Source: Phymatolithon calcareum (taxonomy: Eukaryota; Rhodophyta; Florideophyceae; Hapalidiales). Taken from it: a DNA stretch of 64,000 bases. A program made the position numbers and the translations under genes. Positions 1 through 9,700 of this stretch are shown piece by piece (position 1 is the stretch's first letter; every line of letters begins with the position of its first letter). The notes under the pieces are model-generated. The model was given only the letters and a program-made list of their open reading frames with translations, did not search any database and had not been told where the DNA came from. Location: positions 1,488,001-1,552,000 of the forward strand of contig OZ345356.1 in NCBI GenBank assembly GCA_977006965.1, given 5' to 3'.

Positions 1-407
1 AGTCTCACTAGTCTCCTCTTCTGTTAGTCGATATCTTTGAAGGTACACTTCGAGCTTGTTCATGAGAGTTGGTACGATTTCACCAAATTTGTCTTCCAGA
101 AGTGTGGTACTCAATGGGGGAAAACGTCCGAATGCCCATTTAATCGCCAATTGGCGGTGACGTGCTTTCGGTAGTCTGATGATGGCGGGAGTAGACCCGG
201 GAATATCATATGGAATTTTCCTCTTTCTGCTCGCCTCCAAGCCGTCTCCTTCGTCTTTAAAGAGCAGGTCCCTCAACGATTTTGCTGAAACTCGCTGCTT
301 AAGATAGGTTAGTGCCGTCTCGAATAGGTCGTGGTGTAACATTGATGATATGTCACGACACACCCATTGCAATTCCTCAACGTCTCTTTCCTCTCTTGGG
401 ACTGCGA
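1..407 (-). mobile_element. LINE A 3' part, cut by window start
   Basis: This is the mirror image of 20481-20887. On the minus strand it encodes part of the C-terminal domain of a non-LTR retrotransposon protein, including the motif RHRQLAIKWAFGRFPP. The 3' UTR and tail lie outside the window on this side. The copy at 20481-21194 is complete at its 3' end. Both arms carry the insertion, so it happened before the inverted duplication. Confidence 0.8.
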
Positions 408-421
408 ACCATTCCGCAGGT

Positions 422-494
422 GCTCTCGTCTAACGGGCAGAAATATGCTGGATTCTCGCGCTGCGATAAGACACCTTTCCAATTCCGTAAGTAA
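422..494 (+). pseudogene. Last coding part of secreted-protein paralogue 4 (left-arm copy)
   Basis: Mirror of 20394-20466. It encodes a C-terminal piece, IPQVLSSNGQKYAGF...C, that matches the C-terminus of the intact secreted protein at 18860-19657. The rest of this paralogue is separated from it by the LINE A insertion and lies beyond the window start in this arm. Only a fragment, and not expected to be functional. Confidence 0.7.
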
Positions 495-1230
495 CTTTCG
501 CTAACGGACGATATGATATTCGATTTTACGTTGAGCTATGGTTTAAAAACCAGTCGCTTCTGATTTGATATGTCTCCTCTCTCTAAATAAAATAATCAGT
601 GCTTCAGATTTCCGACTTCATCATGTATTCCTGACATATGGCAAGAATGTCATCGTGTGATCTTCTTGTGAACAAAATTTCCTCCAATAATACCCTCTCT
701 TCCGACAGCCGCACGGGGCAGTTTCTCTTGCCGTCTTACAAATACTCTAGCCTGGAAAGCGGGCTGTGACTGGGATTACAGTATTCGTGCGTTTTGCTCA
801 GCATCCATGTTGCAAAGAGGCAATGTTCTGTCCCTATATCTGCTACCATTTTTGTAGGCGGTGTCACGTGTGAGGACACACTGTTATTCTGTTGACTGAG
901 AAAGCTTTACGCTTTTTTGCAATTGAGAAAAGAGAATATGTTCGTGCGCAGCAGAGTAGAACTATCGTGTCAGGAGATATGAAAATAGAGCACTATTGCA
1001 AGAGAACGGGGAATTGAGGAGGCTTCAGAAGTGGAAGGTTATAAGTACTCGCAAACTAGAATGCAAGGACTGCGATTTTGTCTTCGAGCAGAGAGAATTT
1101 AGCAAAGAAAACTCTCATGCACGCAAATCAAACGTGTCTTGAGCATGATATAACACTCATCTGCTCCACAAAAGACTATCGACGGATGATGCGCCTCGAC
1201 AAAATGAAACGAACATCCTACCATGTCACA

Positions 1231-2027
1231 CTACTTAACGAAAAGATCGGGCGCCTCAGAGTTGCTACAACCCTGGAATCCAGCGTATACTTGACCATTG
1301 TATGAGAGCACTTGGGGAATAGTATCCGTCAAACCGGTTCCATCGGTATACGAGATGTGCTGAAGGCGGCGAATGACAAGGTGAGACCGATCGCACTCCT
1401 CCCAACGACAAACCCTTTTCTTTCGACCGACGATCCTAAGATGCTTCCTCTTCCCGCATCTGCAGCATACCCTTCTCCGGAACTGCGCGCGATGGCAGAG
1501 CCTATCAGTGCGCGACGCAGTGGACAGGACGGCGGTCCTGCTTCCATGGCAATGACCGTGGAAGTCCATGCTGAGTCGCAGATTCTTCCATCCGGACGGC
1601 AGTAAATAGACGTGAATGAAGGCATACTCACCGGACTGAGTGATGATCTTCTTCGGAAGAACATTGTTCTTTGGTGCTGCCGCGGCACACTGCGGGAGGA
1701 AGAGCCAGTCATAAGAACCGCAGCCGGGAATTTTCGGTTCAACGTCGACGGTGATGTATGGGATGGAGGGGTACCGCTGGCCGCGCAGCTTGGCTTGTGC
1801 GATCAGAATGACGCTTGTCGTGGAGACGATCTTGGCAGAGATTTTGCGGCCTACACCAGACTTCTGATAGTCTTTAATTGGGGTATCTTTCGGTACTCTC
1901 CGGCGGCCATGAGGTCTCGATAGCCGAACTCGGTGGGTGGGGCGTCCATGGCGGAAGCCACATCAACCAGGAAGAAGGCGGCGACGGTGAGGGCGAGGGC
2001 AATGGTGGTCAAGTTGAGGGGGGCCAT
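1231..2027 (-). pseudogene. Frameshifted left-arm copy of small secreted protein gene
   Basis: Mirror copy of the intact 265-residue gene at 18860-19657. The start ATG (2025-2027), the signal peptide and about the first 40 residues are unchanged. A single missing base near 1897 (GGTACT-CTCC here, GGTACTACTCC in the other arm) then shifts the frame, and translation stops after about 60 residues (1851). The rest of the sequence, including the stop position, is preserved. The break is recent because the flanking arm has hardly diverged. A sequencing error at this base cannot be excluded from the sequence alone. Confidence 0.85.
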
Positions 2028-2095
2028 GGTGGAAAGTAGAATGGCTGGGTTCGCGGGTGCAGTTGTGGGAGACCAGTTGGGACGAGTGTTTGCCT

Positions 2096-2104
2096 CTTTT
2101 ATAG
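2096..2104 (-). promoter_or_regulatory. TATA box of left-arm secreted gene copy
   Basis: The minus strand reads TATAAAAGAGG about 70 bases upstream of the ATG, identical to the right-arm gene. It is the expected spacing for a core promoter with a short 5' UTR. Confidence 0.55.
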
Positions 2105-2825
2105 GTCGGAGCGCAAATAGTTTGTTGATGTTGAGAAGCTCCCTTGGCTGCGATGCTGCGATGTGTGAGATTTTTTCTGTGCTGACCGTGTGCTGACACA
2201 GGTGGACAACTGCACTTGGCATCTCTCCTAGCCCCCGGTACTCGTACCATGACATGAATCAGCTTGATGCACCTCCTGACATTAGTCAGCGAAAATGATT
2301 TTAGTTTTATGAAGTCTATACAGTATGAAAATATGTTGCCACGACCGGAGAGCAAGCTGAAATCCGTTTCATTTTTTATGGAGTTCCTAACAATCAATTG
2401 TAGCATGCGACGTTCATGTCGATCTGTAAATAGATTGCATAAATATAGCGATGTCCGACGCTGGCCTCTTCCTGGCCTCGGCTGACGAGCACTTAGCAAA
2501 AGAGAGGCCTAAACATTAAAGACGCGATAACTGATACCAGATGAGAGTGATGGCCAGGTGCGGATATAATATCCTTTGATAATAGCTGCCTAACACTACC
2601 ATGTCTGTGTTGCATGCCGCGCTACACTACCTGACCACACCAGAGCTGCTCACCGTGGACAACACGGTCGTTGGCAGATGATCGAAAGTAACTTTGGCTT
2701 TCTAATATGATACTGCGGTGTGATTTGGAGCAACAGCACTGTAATTTCCGCTGCCACAAAAGGAACGCTTCTATGAATCTGCGAGTGTAAAAGGTCTAAT
2801 ACTGTACATGCATGCAGAGCGCAGA

Positions 2826-2827
2826 AG
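2826..2827. repeat. Target-site duplication AG, left
   Basis: The uninterrupted right arm reads (reverse complement) GCAGAAGGAGCATG. The left arm reads GCAGAAG, then the transposon, then AGGAGCATG, so AG is duplicated (2826-2827 and 15094-15095). Confidence 0.85.
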
Positions 2828-2839
2828 CACCAGGGGAGC
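2828..2839 (+). repeat. Left terminal inverted repeat of CACTA-like element
   Basis: CACCAGGGGAGC; pairs with 15082-15093 with two mismatches. Confidence 0.85.
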
Positions 2840-5282
2840 GCGCGCCGTGTATTAGGACCAATTTGGCTGTTTTGGAGGGGGTACTTTTCGTCGCTCACAG
2901 ATGGCGAATTTGGCTGTTCTGGAACGTGTAAAAAAAGTTAAGGCACGGTCAAGTGGATATTCTGTAATGTGTAAGCACCTGTCGCGAATTATTGTTTGTT
3001 GACTGTTGATGCGAACGGGACCCAAGGTATTATTGAATAGGGAGAAAAAGTTAAGGCACTTGTAAATAGCCATGCTGAAATTGTAGACGGTGTGTTGTGT
3101 TTGACGGGTCATTGTGGCAGGGACATGACCTCTGAGGCGTTCAGCACATACCTCTCGTGCTACTATGCAGTGGGGTATTACGTGTTCATGAGACGGAACG
3201 CTGATGTTCTGGGATGCCTTTTGGTGTGTTACACGGACGGGTAGGTGTATATCCTGGAATGCGCAAATTTCCCGATCGAGAGCGATCAATGTTGGTACTA
3301 TTGGGAGAATGTATCCTACAGAAAGTAATTGTATATGACGATCAAAAGAGGTTTATTTATCATTATTGCGATATATGTACGCCTGAAAGTGGTAGAAGTG
3401 AAGGTTGCATTGAAAAAGTATGGGAACGATGTTGGCAAAGCGCAGAGAACGATTTGCATAGATCGGTGCAACACAAGAAGTACTACGTGAAGGCTAATTT
3501 CATTGCAACTGCAGAACAGGGAATTGAGTTAGGACTTCGGTACGACAAAAGGTAGAGTACGACAGACCCTTCTCTGCAGAAAGCTGACCGTTACTGAGGG
3601 GTGACGATGAAGTACAGTGGATACGGAGGATTTTAGGTGTGGAGAGAAGGAAATTGTAACGTACAGCAAATGTAAAAGACTGCAGCGCTTTGTGCCGGGG
3701 TGATGCGCCCTGCCTTCTCATGAATATCGCCTTATGAAGTAGGACTAGTTATTCCTGTATTAATGCCAGAGGAAGGAAGAGAACCCGTAGTTAGAGAGAC
3801 ATGTTATCTGCGCGAACGAAAGAATGAGTGGATCGCACTAACCGTTATTGGGAGCGTTCTTTGATCGAGCGGCGTGAATAAGAAAGATTTCTGTCACGAT
3901 GACTGCATTCAGTGACGGTACCTGCAATCAGGGGGCGTAATATCGTATCAGAAAAGTTAGAATCACGCACCTTCACGCATTGCAAGACTTGGAATGGACG
4001 TACATTGAATCTGGATACATTTTTTCGAGATGAACAATACGATCGGCAGACACCGTGGTGCTGTGCACACTCCACCTCAACTGTACGCATTTTGAATCGA
4101 ACTTGACGATACCTTTGGTGAGATCAGTAGAGCTCCAGGGGCGAAAGGTGCTCGTTCGATCTGCCTGTGAACGAATCTATCGAATTTGGAAGTCAATGCT
4201 GTTGCACAGCAGCGATTTACGCCACGAGAACATATTTCGTACCGTCCGCCCGCCGGATTGAAAAGCGTTGCAAGAGGCAGGCGATGACGAGAAGTGAAGT
4301 AGATGCTGGTAGCCTTCGAGGGCGGATCCCATCGATAGTCTGGTAGATTGCGTTCGCGATATACCATGGTGTGCAAGGCGCTTGCACGAGCTATTTAAGG
4401 TGCGCGCGCGGGGATAGGAGGGCGTCGGCCGAATGAATACGTTACAATTGCAACGTTTCCATTAATGGAAGCAGTTGCATGTGGCTCTCGAATTCTCTAG
4501 AATTCTGTACATTTTTGAAACAATATCACGCCGGCCGTGCGCCATGACACATACTAGATCGAGCGTAATTTCACGATTGTACAAAGATGGAACTGTAATG
4601 TATGTACGTACGTATCTGTATCAAAGCCGACTGAAATACAGGTATACGCTGGGACCATTGCCTTCTGCAGTGCATCGAACAACTCATTGAAAATGGCCTC
4701 AAGTGTATGTCCCCAGAACCATGTCTGTACTCTGCGCTGGAGAAAGTGACCTGCACCCTATTATTACGGTGCGGACTGTTAAAATTCAAAGGCACGGAAC
4801 CAATGAGGTATTAACATACTCGCGCCTGCTGATGAAGTGAATAATGGAGTCCGAACTCAAAATAGGGTATATCAAATAGATATTTGGACTTAAATTCAGT
4901 ACTAGTCCTCAGAAGCTGGTTGGAGGAGGGCATCGGTTGGGTAGTCCGCTCTGCACAGGTCGATAGAACTATACAGCACACGTGTGCTCTACTGAGTTGT
5001 GTGTACTTTAAATTACCGCGCTGCAGCGTATAGTAGAACTGCGAATATAGCTTTGTGGATCGACGTGCAGTTTGAGGCCGAACCAAGAAAGACCGCAGCC
5101 AAACCACAGCGAAACCTCAGCCTGAGTCTATGCGCTTAACGATCAAACAGCGAAAGTCTCATTCTTTCCTTTGGGGTAAATTGGCCTGGTTCGATTTAAC
5201 GTGGTCTTCCGATCCCAACTGTCATTGAGGTGATCGTGTGCTGGAGTTCAAAGCGCGTTCTGCATTCGACAGAGATCCTTTC
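2840..5282. other. Non-coding 5' subterminal region of CACTA-like element
   Basis: I see no convincing protein in these 2.4 kb; all open frames are short and unlike any family I know. Two short direct repeats stand out near the end: AATTTGGCTGTTYTGGA (about 2861 and 2905) and AAAGTTAAGGCAC (about 2935 and 3049). Such subterminal repeats are usual transposase-binding sites in CACTA elements. The region directly upstream of 5283 presumably holds the promoter of the first accessory gene, but no clear TATA box is visible. Confidence 0.5.
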
Positions 5283-7277
5283 ATGCAGCCCCCGACGCAA
5301 GCATCTGATGTGGGGGAGGTGAACGGTGATGGTCTCGAACAGCGAAGTATCATGAATGGGTCTGAATCGGAAGGCGATGACCGTAACGCACCGTTGCAGT
5401 TACGTCAGGACCGTCACCCTGCCCTGGAACTAAATTCGGCTCTCACGTGTTCTCAAAACTCCGCACAGGCACTCCTTGCCTTAAGCGCTATGCGGGGAGG
5501 CCTTCTGGCGGACATATCAAAAATTCAAAAACAGCAAGAGGAGATGGCGAAAAGTATGAAGTCGATGGTGAAGAAAGTGGAAGAACTGAGTACACCGGGC
5601 GCATTGACTATTTGCGCCGCCTGCAAGCAACCGACTCCTCCCCATATTGAGCTGGAAAGAATTGAAGAAGCAGTGTTGGACGGTCACATGATTGCGCCTA
5701 TGGTTCAGCTCTATTGTATCCTGACCGCCTTGAGTTTTGCCCGACGAGCGCCAAATGGACATCAGATCATTCCAGCTAATTACGCACGCATGTTCGAGGA
5801 CAAATTATGGCTCATCGAAGGCGCAAGCGGTTTCAGTACTCTCTTCTTTGCGATAAGAGGAAACAAGAAAAAAATTCTCTTTCAAACAAACACCGGTCGC
5901 TTATGGGCCTTCTTTGTCCGTGAGTCCATGGCCTATGCCTTCATCTACGCTAATATGAAATATGGTGGCCGAGAAAGCTCCAATGAGTTGGAAAATTCAA
6001 GGTCTCGCGACGTGACTGCGGCTCCGGCGCTGGAAAATCTGTATGGGACTGGACTGGACAGTGCAACTGCTACGCGAGCGGGGAAACCGTTTTGGATGGA
6101 AGCCCTCGCGGACTCTGGAAAGGCCAGAAAGTCCATCAACGTGATTTGCACGAAGATGGAAATAGTGGACAGCCAGTTGAAGCCGCAGCGGCAGCGCGGT
6201 GATCTAGCTTTGGGTGTCCAGCGCCGGACGGCAAGCGGAAACCCGTTCAGTAGGCCTTCCCCGCCGCCGGCTTGTACTATGCGAGTTGCACGCTCTGGCC
6301 GTAGCGGTGGACGTGCGTCATCGCAGGCATCTACTCAATCCTCCGAAGATGTGCTTGAAAGAAGACCGAAGCGAGCACGCGTTGGGGGCAGCCCCGCCTC
6401 CGCGCAATACGCAATTGAGTTAGATCTAGACGAGAGATATCGTCAGGAGGCAGTGAGGTTTTCTCGGGGAAAATGGACAGAATTTCTAAATTCCCGACGC
6501 ACCCACCTGCGCTTCAATCTACTCAAGAACCTCATGTTCTTGAGACACATTATCGAAGAGAAATTCGAGTCGGCTGAAGCCTTGGCGAACGCACTCGCAG
6601 GGGTTACAGGTATTTCACTTGCCGCAAGAGCTGGCTACGAATATGTTTTCGATGACAGGAACGTGAGTCGGGAACTGAGAGTTCCTTCGGATTTCGTGGA
6701 AAACGGAATATGGAAAATTCCCGGGGCGAAAATTGTGAGCGCGGAAAAAGCGCGCAATATTCTTGACGGAGCGAGCACTGGGGGGTCTAAAGACAACTTA
6801 GATGCCGTAAACGAGCTGAGAAAGAATTTTTCAAGTCTAACAGTGGTTTTGAGGTACAAGCGCGAGGTCCGTCGACGCCCCGGAGACACAAGTGGAAGTT
6901 TTCATTCGCAAAACGCCGATCGGGTTCCGGAATCATTCATGTTTCAAGTTTCCGAGAAGGTCAGTCTTCATCATGTGGCTCTCAGTGCTCTCACGGAGCG
7001 GTTTAGGGCTAGAGACGACTGCGCTTTTCTCGCACTGTCCCCACTGTCTGTTCGAACCGTGCATATAGTTGCGATTGCACTTCGCGCGCTTCTCAGGTCC
7101 AGTTTGGGTATGTCGCTTACTCGTATTGAAGAAATCGCTCTAGGAAACGCAGTGCATCGCAGCATTGGTACAACCGAGGATCTCGTCACGACGCGGATGG
7201 AAGATGGAGTTGATGGGGGAAAGAAAGTCATGTTATCTGGAAACGAAATTTCGAAGCTAACGATGTCATACGACTAG
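5283..7277 (+). CDS. Unknown accessory protein 1 of CACTA-like element
   Basis: A 664-residue uninterrupted frame inside the transposon. The first ATG is at 5283; the frame opens at a GTG at 5238. I do not recognise the family. About 70-110 residues in there is a coiled-coil-like stretch (KIQKQQEEMAKSMKSMVKK), followed by a Cys pair (CAACKQ), then a globular-looking section with many aromatic residues. A basic, Ser/Arg-rich linker (RSGRSGGRASSQ...RRPKRARVGG) could be a nuclear localisation signal. The C-terminal 250 residues are mixed alpha/beta in character. CACTA elements often encode a second DNA-binding protein (as TnpA of En/Spm) that works with the transposase, and this is a candidate by position only. 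The length without stops shows it has been under selection until recently. Confidence 0.75.
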   Translation: MQPPTQASDVGEVNGDGLEQRSIMNGSESEGDDRNAPLQLRQDRHPALELNSALTCSQNSAQALLALSAMRGGLLADISKIQKQQEEMAKSMKSMVKKVEELSTPGALTICAACKQPTPPHIELERIEEAVLDGHMIAPMVQLYCILTALSFARRAPNGHQIIPANYARMFEDKLWLIEGASGFSTLFFAIRGNKKKILFQTNTGRLWAFFVRESMAYAFIYANMKYGGRESSNELENSRSRDVTAAPALENLYGTGLDSATATRAGKPFWMEALADSGKARKSINVICTKMEIVDSQLKPQRQRGDLALGVQRRTASGNPFSRPSPPPACTMRVARSGRSGGRASSQASTQSSEDVLERRPKRARVGGSPASAQYAIELDLDERYRQEAVRFSRGKWTEFLNSRRTHLRFNLLKNLMFLRHIIEEKFESAEALANALAGVTGISLAARAGYEYVFDDRNVSRELRVPSDFVENGIWKIPGAKIVSAEKARNILDGASTGGSKDNLDAVNELRKNFSSLTVVLRYKREVRRRPGDTSGSFHSQNADRVPESFMFQVSEKVSLHHVALSALTERFRARDDCAFLALSPLSVRTVHIVAIALRALLRSSLGMSLTRIEEIALGNAVHRSIGTTEDLVTTRMEDGVDGGKKVMLSGNEISKLTMSYD

Positions 7278-7450
7278 TGGTTGAGAGCGACGCGCGGACG
7301 GGACGGCTCTGAGGGACAAGGCGGTGAGCAGACGTGTGTGTCAGACGGTTCTGGTGAGAATCGAGCTTCTTCAATAACATCCGATCAGGGCGGGCCATCG
7401 GGAGCGCAATCGCTCCGGAACTTGCGCTACGAGAACATCGACTTTCTATC

Positions 7451-7610
7451 GCAGGCATTGGAGTAACAATGGCTGCTAGCGATGTGTTCTGTCTGCGTTC
7501 AATGCGATTTGTATTGAAGACGTCCGAATCGCAGGCATTGGAGTAACAATGGCTGCTAGCGATGTGTTCTGTCTGCGTTCAATGCGATTTGTATTGAAGA
7601 CGTCCGAATC
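7451..7610. repeat. Perfect tandem duplication, 2 x 80 bp
   Basis: 7451-7530 and 7531-7610 are identical 80-bp units beginning GCAGGCATTGGAGTAAC. The array lies 170 bases downstream of the stop of accessory gene 1. Perfect identity means a very recent duplication or an assembly artefact. Confidence 0.95.
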
Positions 7611-7804
7611 TAGTGTAAAACTGGACTTATCTTATTGAATGCACGGATCTATGTCTACAATCCACGGATACGCGAATTTAATGCGTTTCGTAATTGTGGA
7701 GTCCGAGTTGACACTGTACAAGGACTTTCGTAATGGTTATTCTGTTTGTGTTATCACGTCATCGTTCTAATATATTTGTTGTGAATCCTTTTTTCCATGT
7801 TGTC

Positions 7805-7955
7805 CCTCGTCTGTCGAATGTTTGTCGTGGAAACCTTTTGGTATACTGGTAATTGCGGTTTGAGGTTTATTGGACCGTCTCTTATTTGTTGAATGTTTGC
7901 CGTAGTGAAGCGTTAGGTACACTGGTAATTGTGCTTTGAATTTTATTGGACCGGT
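7805..7955. repeat. Diverged tandem duplication, about 2 x 75 bp
   Basis: Two related units each end in GG-ATACTGGTAATTG...TTTATTGGACCG or a close variant (ends near 7876 and 7955). They lie between the convergent accessory genes 1 and 2 and probably form part of their 3' regions. Confidence 0.65.
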
Positions 7956-8037
7956 AGCTTGAAAATACGTTTGGGCAGTGAGTACAAATATATCAGTAGA
8001 GTGAGCTTCCTCGGCACCCTGCCGAAAACTTGGACGG

Positions 8038-9354
8038 TTACAAAACGCGGACTGGGTCTGAATCACGTGACTGTATGGCCAGCGAAACTGTCATCCTTAA
8101 ATCCGAATTACCATTGAATATACTACGCGTGCTCCTAATTAGTTTGTTAGTGCGAATTACAACAGCCGGAAAGATGGATCGAATGCTGCCTGGAATGCAC
8201 TGTGGGTATGGGACATATTTCGTTCCATCTTCATATCTTTCCCATACTAGAGAAAAGCGTGGTTTCGTATCTTCAGGGGAAGAATCTTGATTAGAAATTG
8301 ATGAACATTTCTCGCGTACCAAAATAAAATCTTCTTCCCAAGATGAATCATGCCATGCGGTAGAAATTTGTCGTAGACAGGGTACTAATGTCTCACTTTG
8401 CGCCTTTGGATAACTGTGGCCCAGGAGGATGGTTCTTGATTGCGATTTCAAGACCTGAACACCCAACACTTGTACGGCCCGCAGACCCCTCGTGCCTGCT
8501 CTCTCGCCTCTTTCCCTGTAAACGGCGCTAAGTCTTGTTGAGGAATCCAGTTCTAGTGCCTCGCAAAGAGCAGCGTATGTGTCGAACGCAATCTCTAGCC
8601 TGCTGCAATTTCGAAAGTTCGGGAACTTGATATGATATTCTGAGGGCAGAGCCGTGCAACTGAAGGCATCACTCTCCAGCAGGCTCAGGGCGAGGATCTG
8701 AAAATCTTGTAAAGTACAGTCGGCTTTAGGGGACCTCAATGAGACTGGAACAATTGAGTTCGCCGCAACCAAGCTTGGAACCCGTCGACCGAGCTCTCCT
8801 GCAGCAGATAGTAGAACTTTGGTAGCTCTAATCCGCACGAACGTTACGGTTCGAGCAATTACTTCCCGATCTTTTTCTTGAACGTGATTGAACACGGCCA
8901 TTCGATCGCTTTGCGAAGCTCGTAGAGAATCAGTTACATCCGATCGCAACTTTCGGACAGCTGCTGCAAGCGTGCAATGAGACTCCTGCAATGATCGAAG
9001 TTCTTCAAGATAATGCACAGGATCTTCTTGGCTTCGGTAGGATGCAGATCGTGGATGAGGTTCGTGTCGCCGCTTTTGTGATACATGGACACCGATTCCC
9101 TGTCCTGCACAAGTTAATTCTTCCGTATTGTGACGAGACGCTTCAGGTTGCTGCTCTCTTGTCCTTGGCGCTTCGCATACTGGGGACTGTGTCGATGTGT
9201 GTGTCGGTGGTCCAGGTGCTACTCGTCGGAGCATCTTGATATTGTGTGGCACCTTGCAAGCAGTGTGGCTCATCTGTGGCCTTCCAAAACTATTTCTTGA
9301 ACTTATGCGTTGAACCTGAAGGTCATCCTTCGTTACTAGTATCATAAGCTCCAT
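8038..9354 (-). CDS. Unknown accessory protein 2 of CACTA-like element
   Basis: A frame of 438 residues from the first ATG (9352-9354); it opens at a GTG at 9387. It converges on accessory gene 1 and diverges from the transposase. No family recognised. The N-terminal third is polar and His/Arg-rich. A helical, possibly coiled-coil stretch follows (YLEELRSLQESHCTLAAAV), then a conserved core with FVRIRATKVL, ADCTLQDFQILAL and AFDTYAALCEALEL, and a section ending in AWHDSSWEEDFIL. These same blocks recur in a decayed relic at 55313-56260, so the protein belongs to a repeat family and was conserved as a protein. Role unknown; it may be a regulator or partner of the transposase. Confidence 0.75.
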   Translation of the reverse strand: MELMILVTKDDLQVQRISSRNSFGRPQMSHTACKVPHNIKMLRRVAPGPPTHTSTQSPVCEAPRTREQQPEASRHNTEELTCAGQGIGVHVSQKRRHEPHPRSASYRSQEDPVHYLEELRSLQESHCTLAAAVRKLRSDVTDSLRASQSDRMAVFNHVQEKDREVIARTVTFVRIRATKVLLSAAGELGRRVPSLVAANSIVPVSLRSPKADCTLQDFQILALSLLESDAFSCTALPSEYHIKFPNFRNCSRLEIAFDTYAALCEALELDSSTRLSAVYRERGERAGTRGLRAVQVLGVQVLKSQSRTILLGHSYPKAQSETLVPCLRQISTAWHDSSWEEDFILVREKCSSISNQDSSPEDTKPRFSLVWERYEDGTKYVPYPQCIPGSIRSIFPAVVIRTNKLIRSTRSIFNGNSDLRMTVSLAIQSRDSDPVRVL

Positions 9355-9424
9355 CTGTAGCAAAAGAATACATAAATGCCTGTTCACGGACAGACATTTG
9401 CCAATTCTCTATGTGTCTGCATTA

Positions 9425-9482
9425 AGTATCTTACCTATACAGGTAATATATTATAATATATTACCTGTATAGGTAAGATACT
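9425..9482. promoter_or_regulatory. 58-bp perfect palindrome between divergent genes
   Basis: Reads AGTATCTTACCTATACAGGT... and is its own reverse complement over 58 bp, centred at 9453/9454 on an AT-rich core. It lies in the 346-bp gap between accessory gene 2 (-) and the transposase (+). A dyad in a divergent promoter is a natural binding site for a dimeric regulator, perhaps an element-encoded protein. It could also simply form a cruciform. Confidence 0.9.
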
Positions 9483-9700
9483 ATCACAGAAATCTCACTG
9501 CGTCAAACGGTCGTTGCCAATAGCGTAATGGTGTAAATGCCTTGATCGCTGCGACGTGTCTGGAAATGGTAGATGGATCCATTTCTCCTTTGGTGTCTAC
9601 CCATGTGTGCATTACCTGAATTTGACCAGGACTGAGATCGCAATCCGCTATTCCGCCCCAACATCTTTCACAATTCAATTTCTGCACATTGCGATTGAAA

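Larger units (their letters stand above)
1..2826. repeat. Left arm (outer part) of giant inverted repeat
   Basis: This is the reverse complement of 18061-20887. Matching positions sum to 20888 up to about 1897 and to 20887 beyond it, so one base is missing in this arm near 1897. The sequence still matches at position 1, so the arm continues outside the window. It ends at 2826, where a 12,266-bp transposon begins; the arm resumes at 15095. It carries a LINE A tail (1-407), the end of one secreted-protein paralogue (422-494) and a broken copy of another (1231-2027). The proteins encoded in the two arms are identical apart from the effect of the 1-bp gap; I have not compared every base. Confidence 0.95.
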
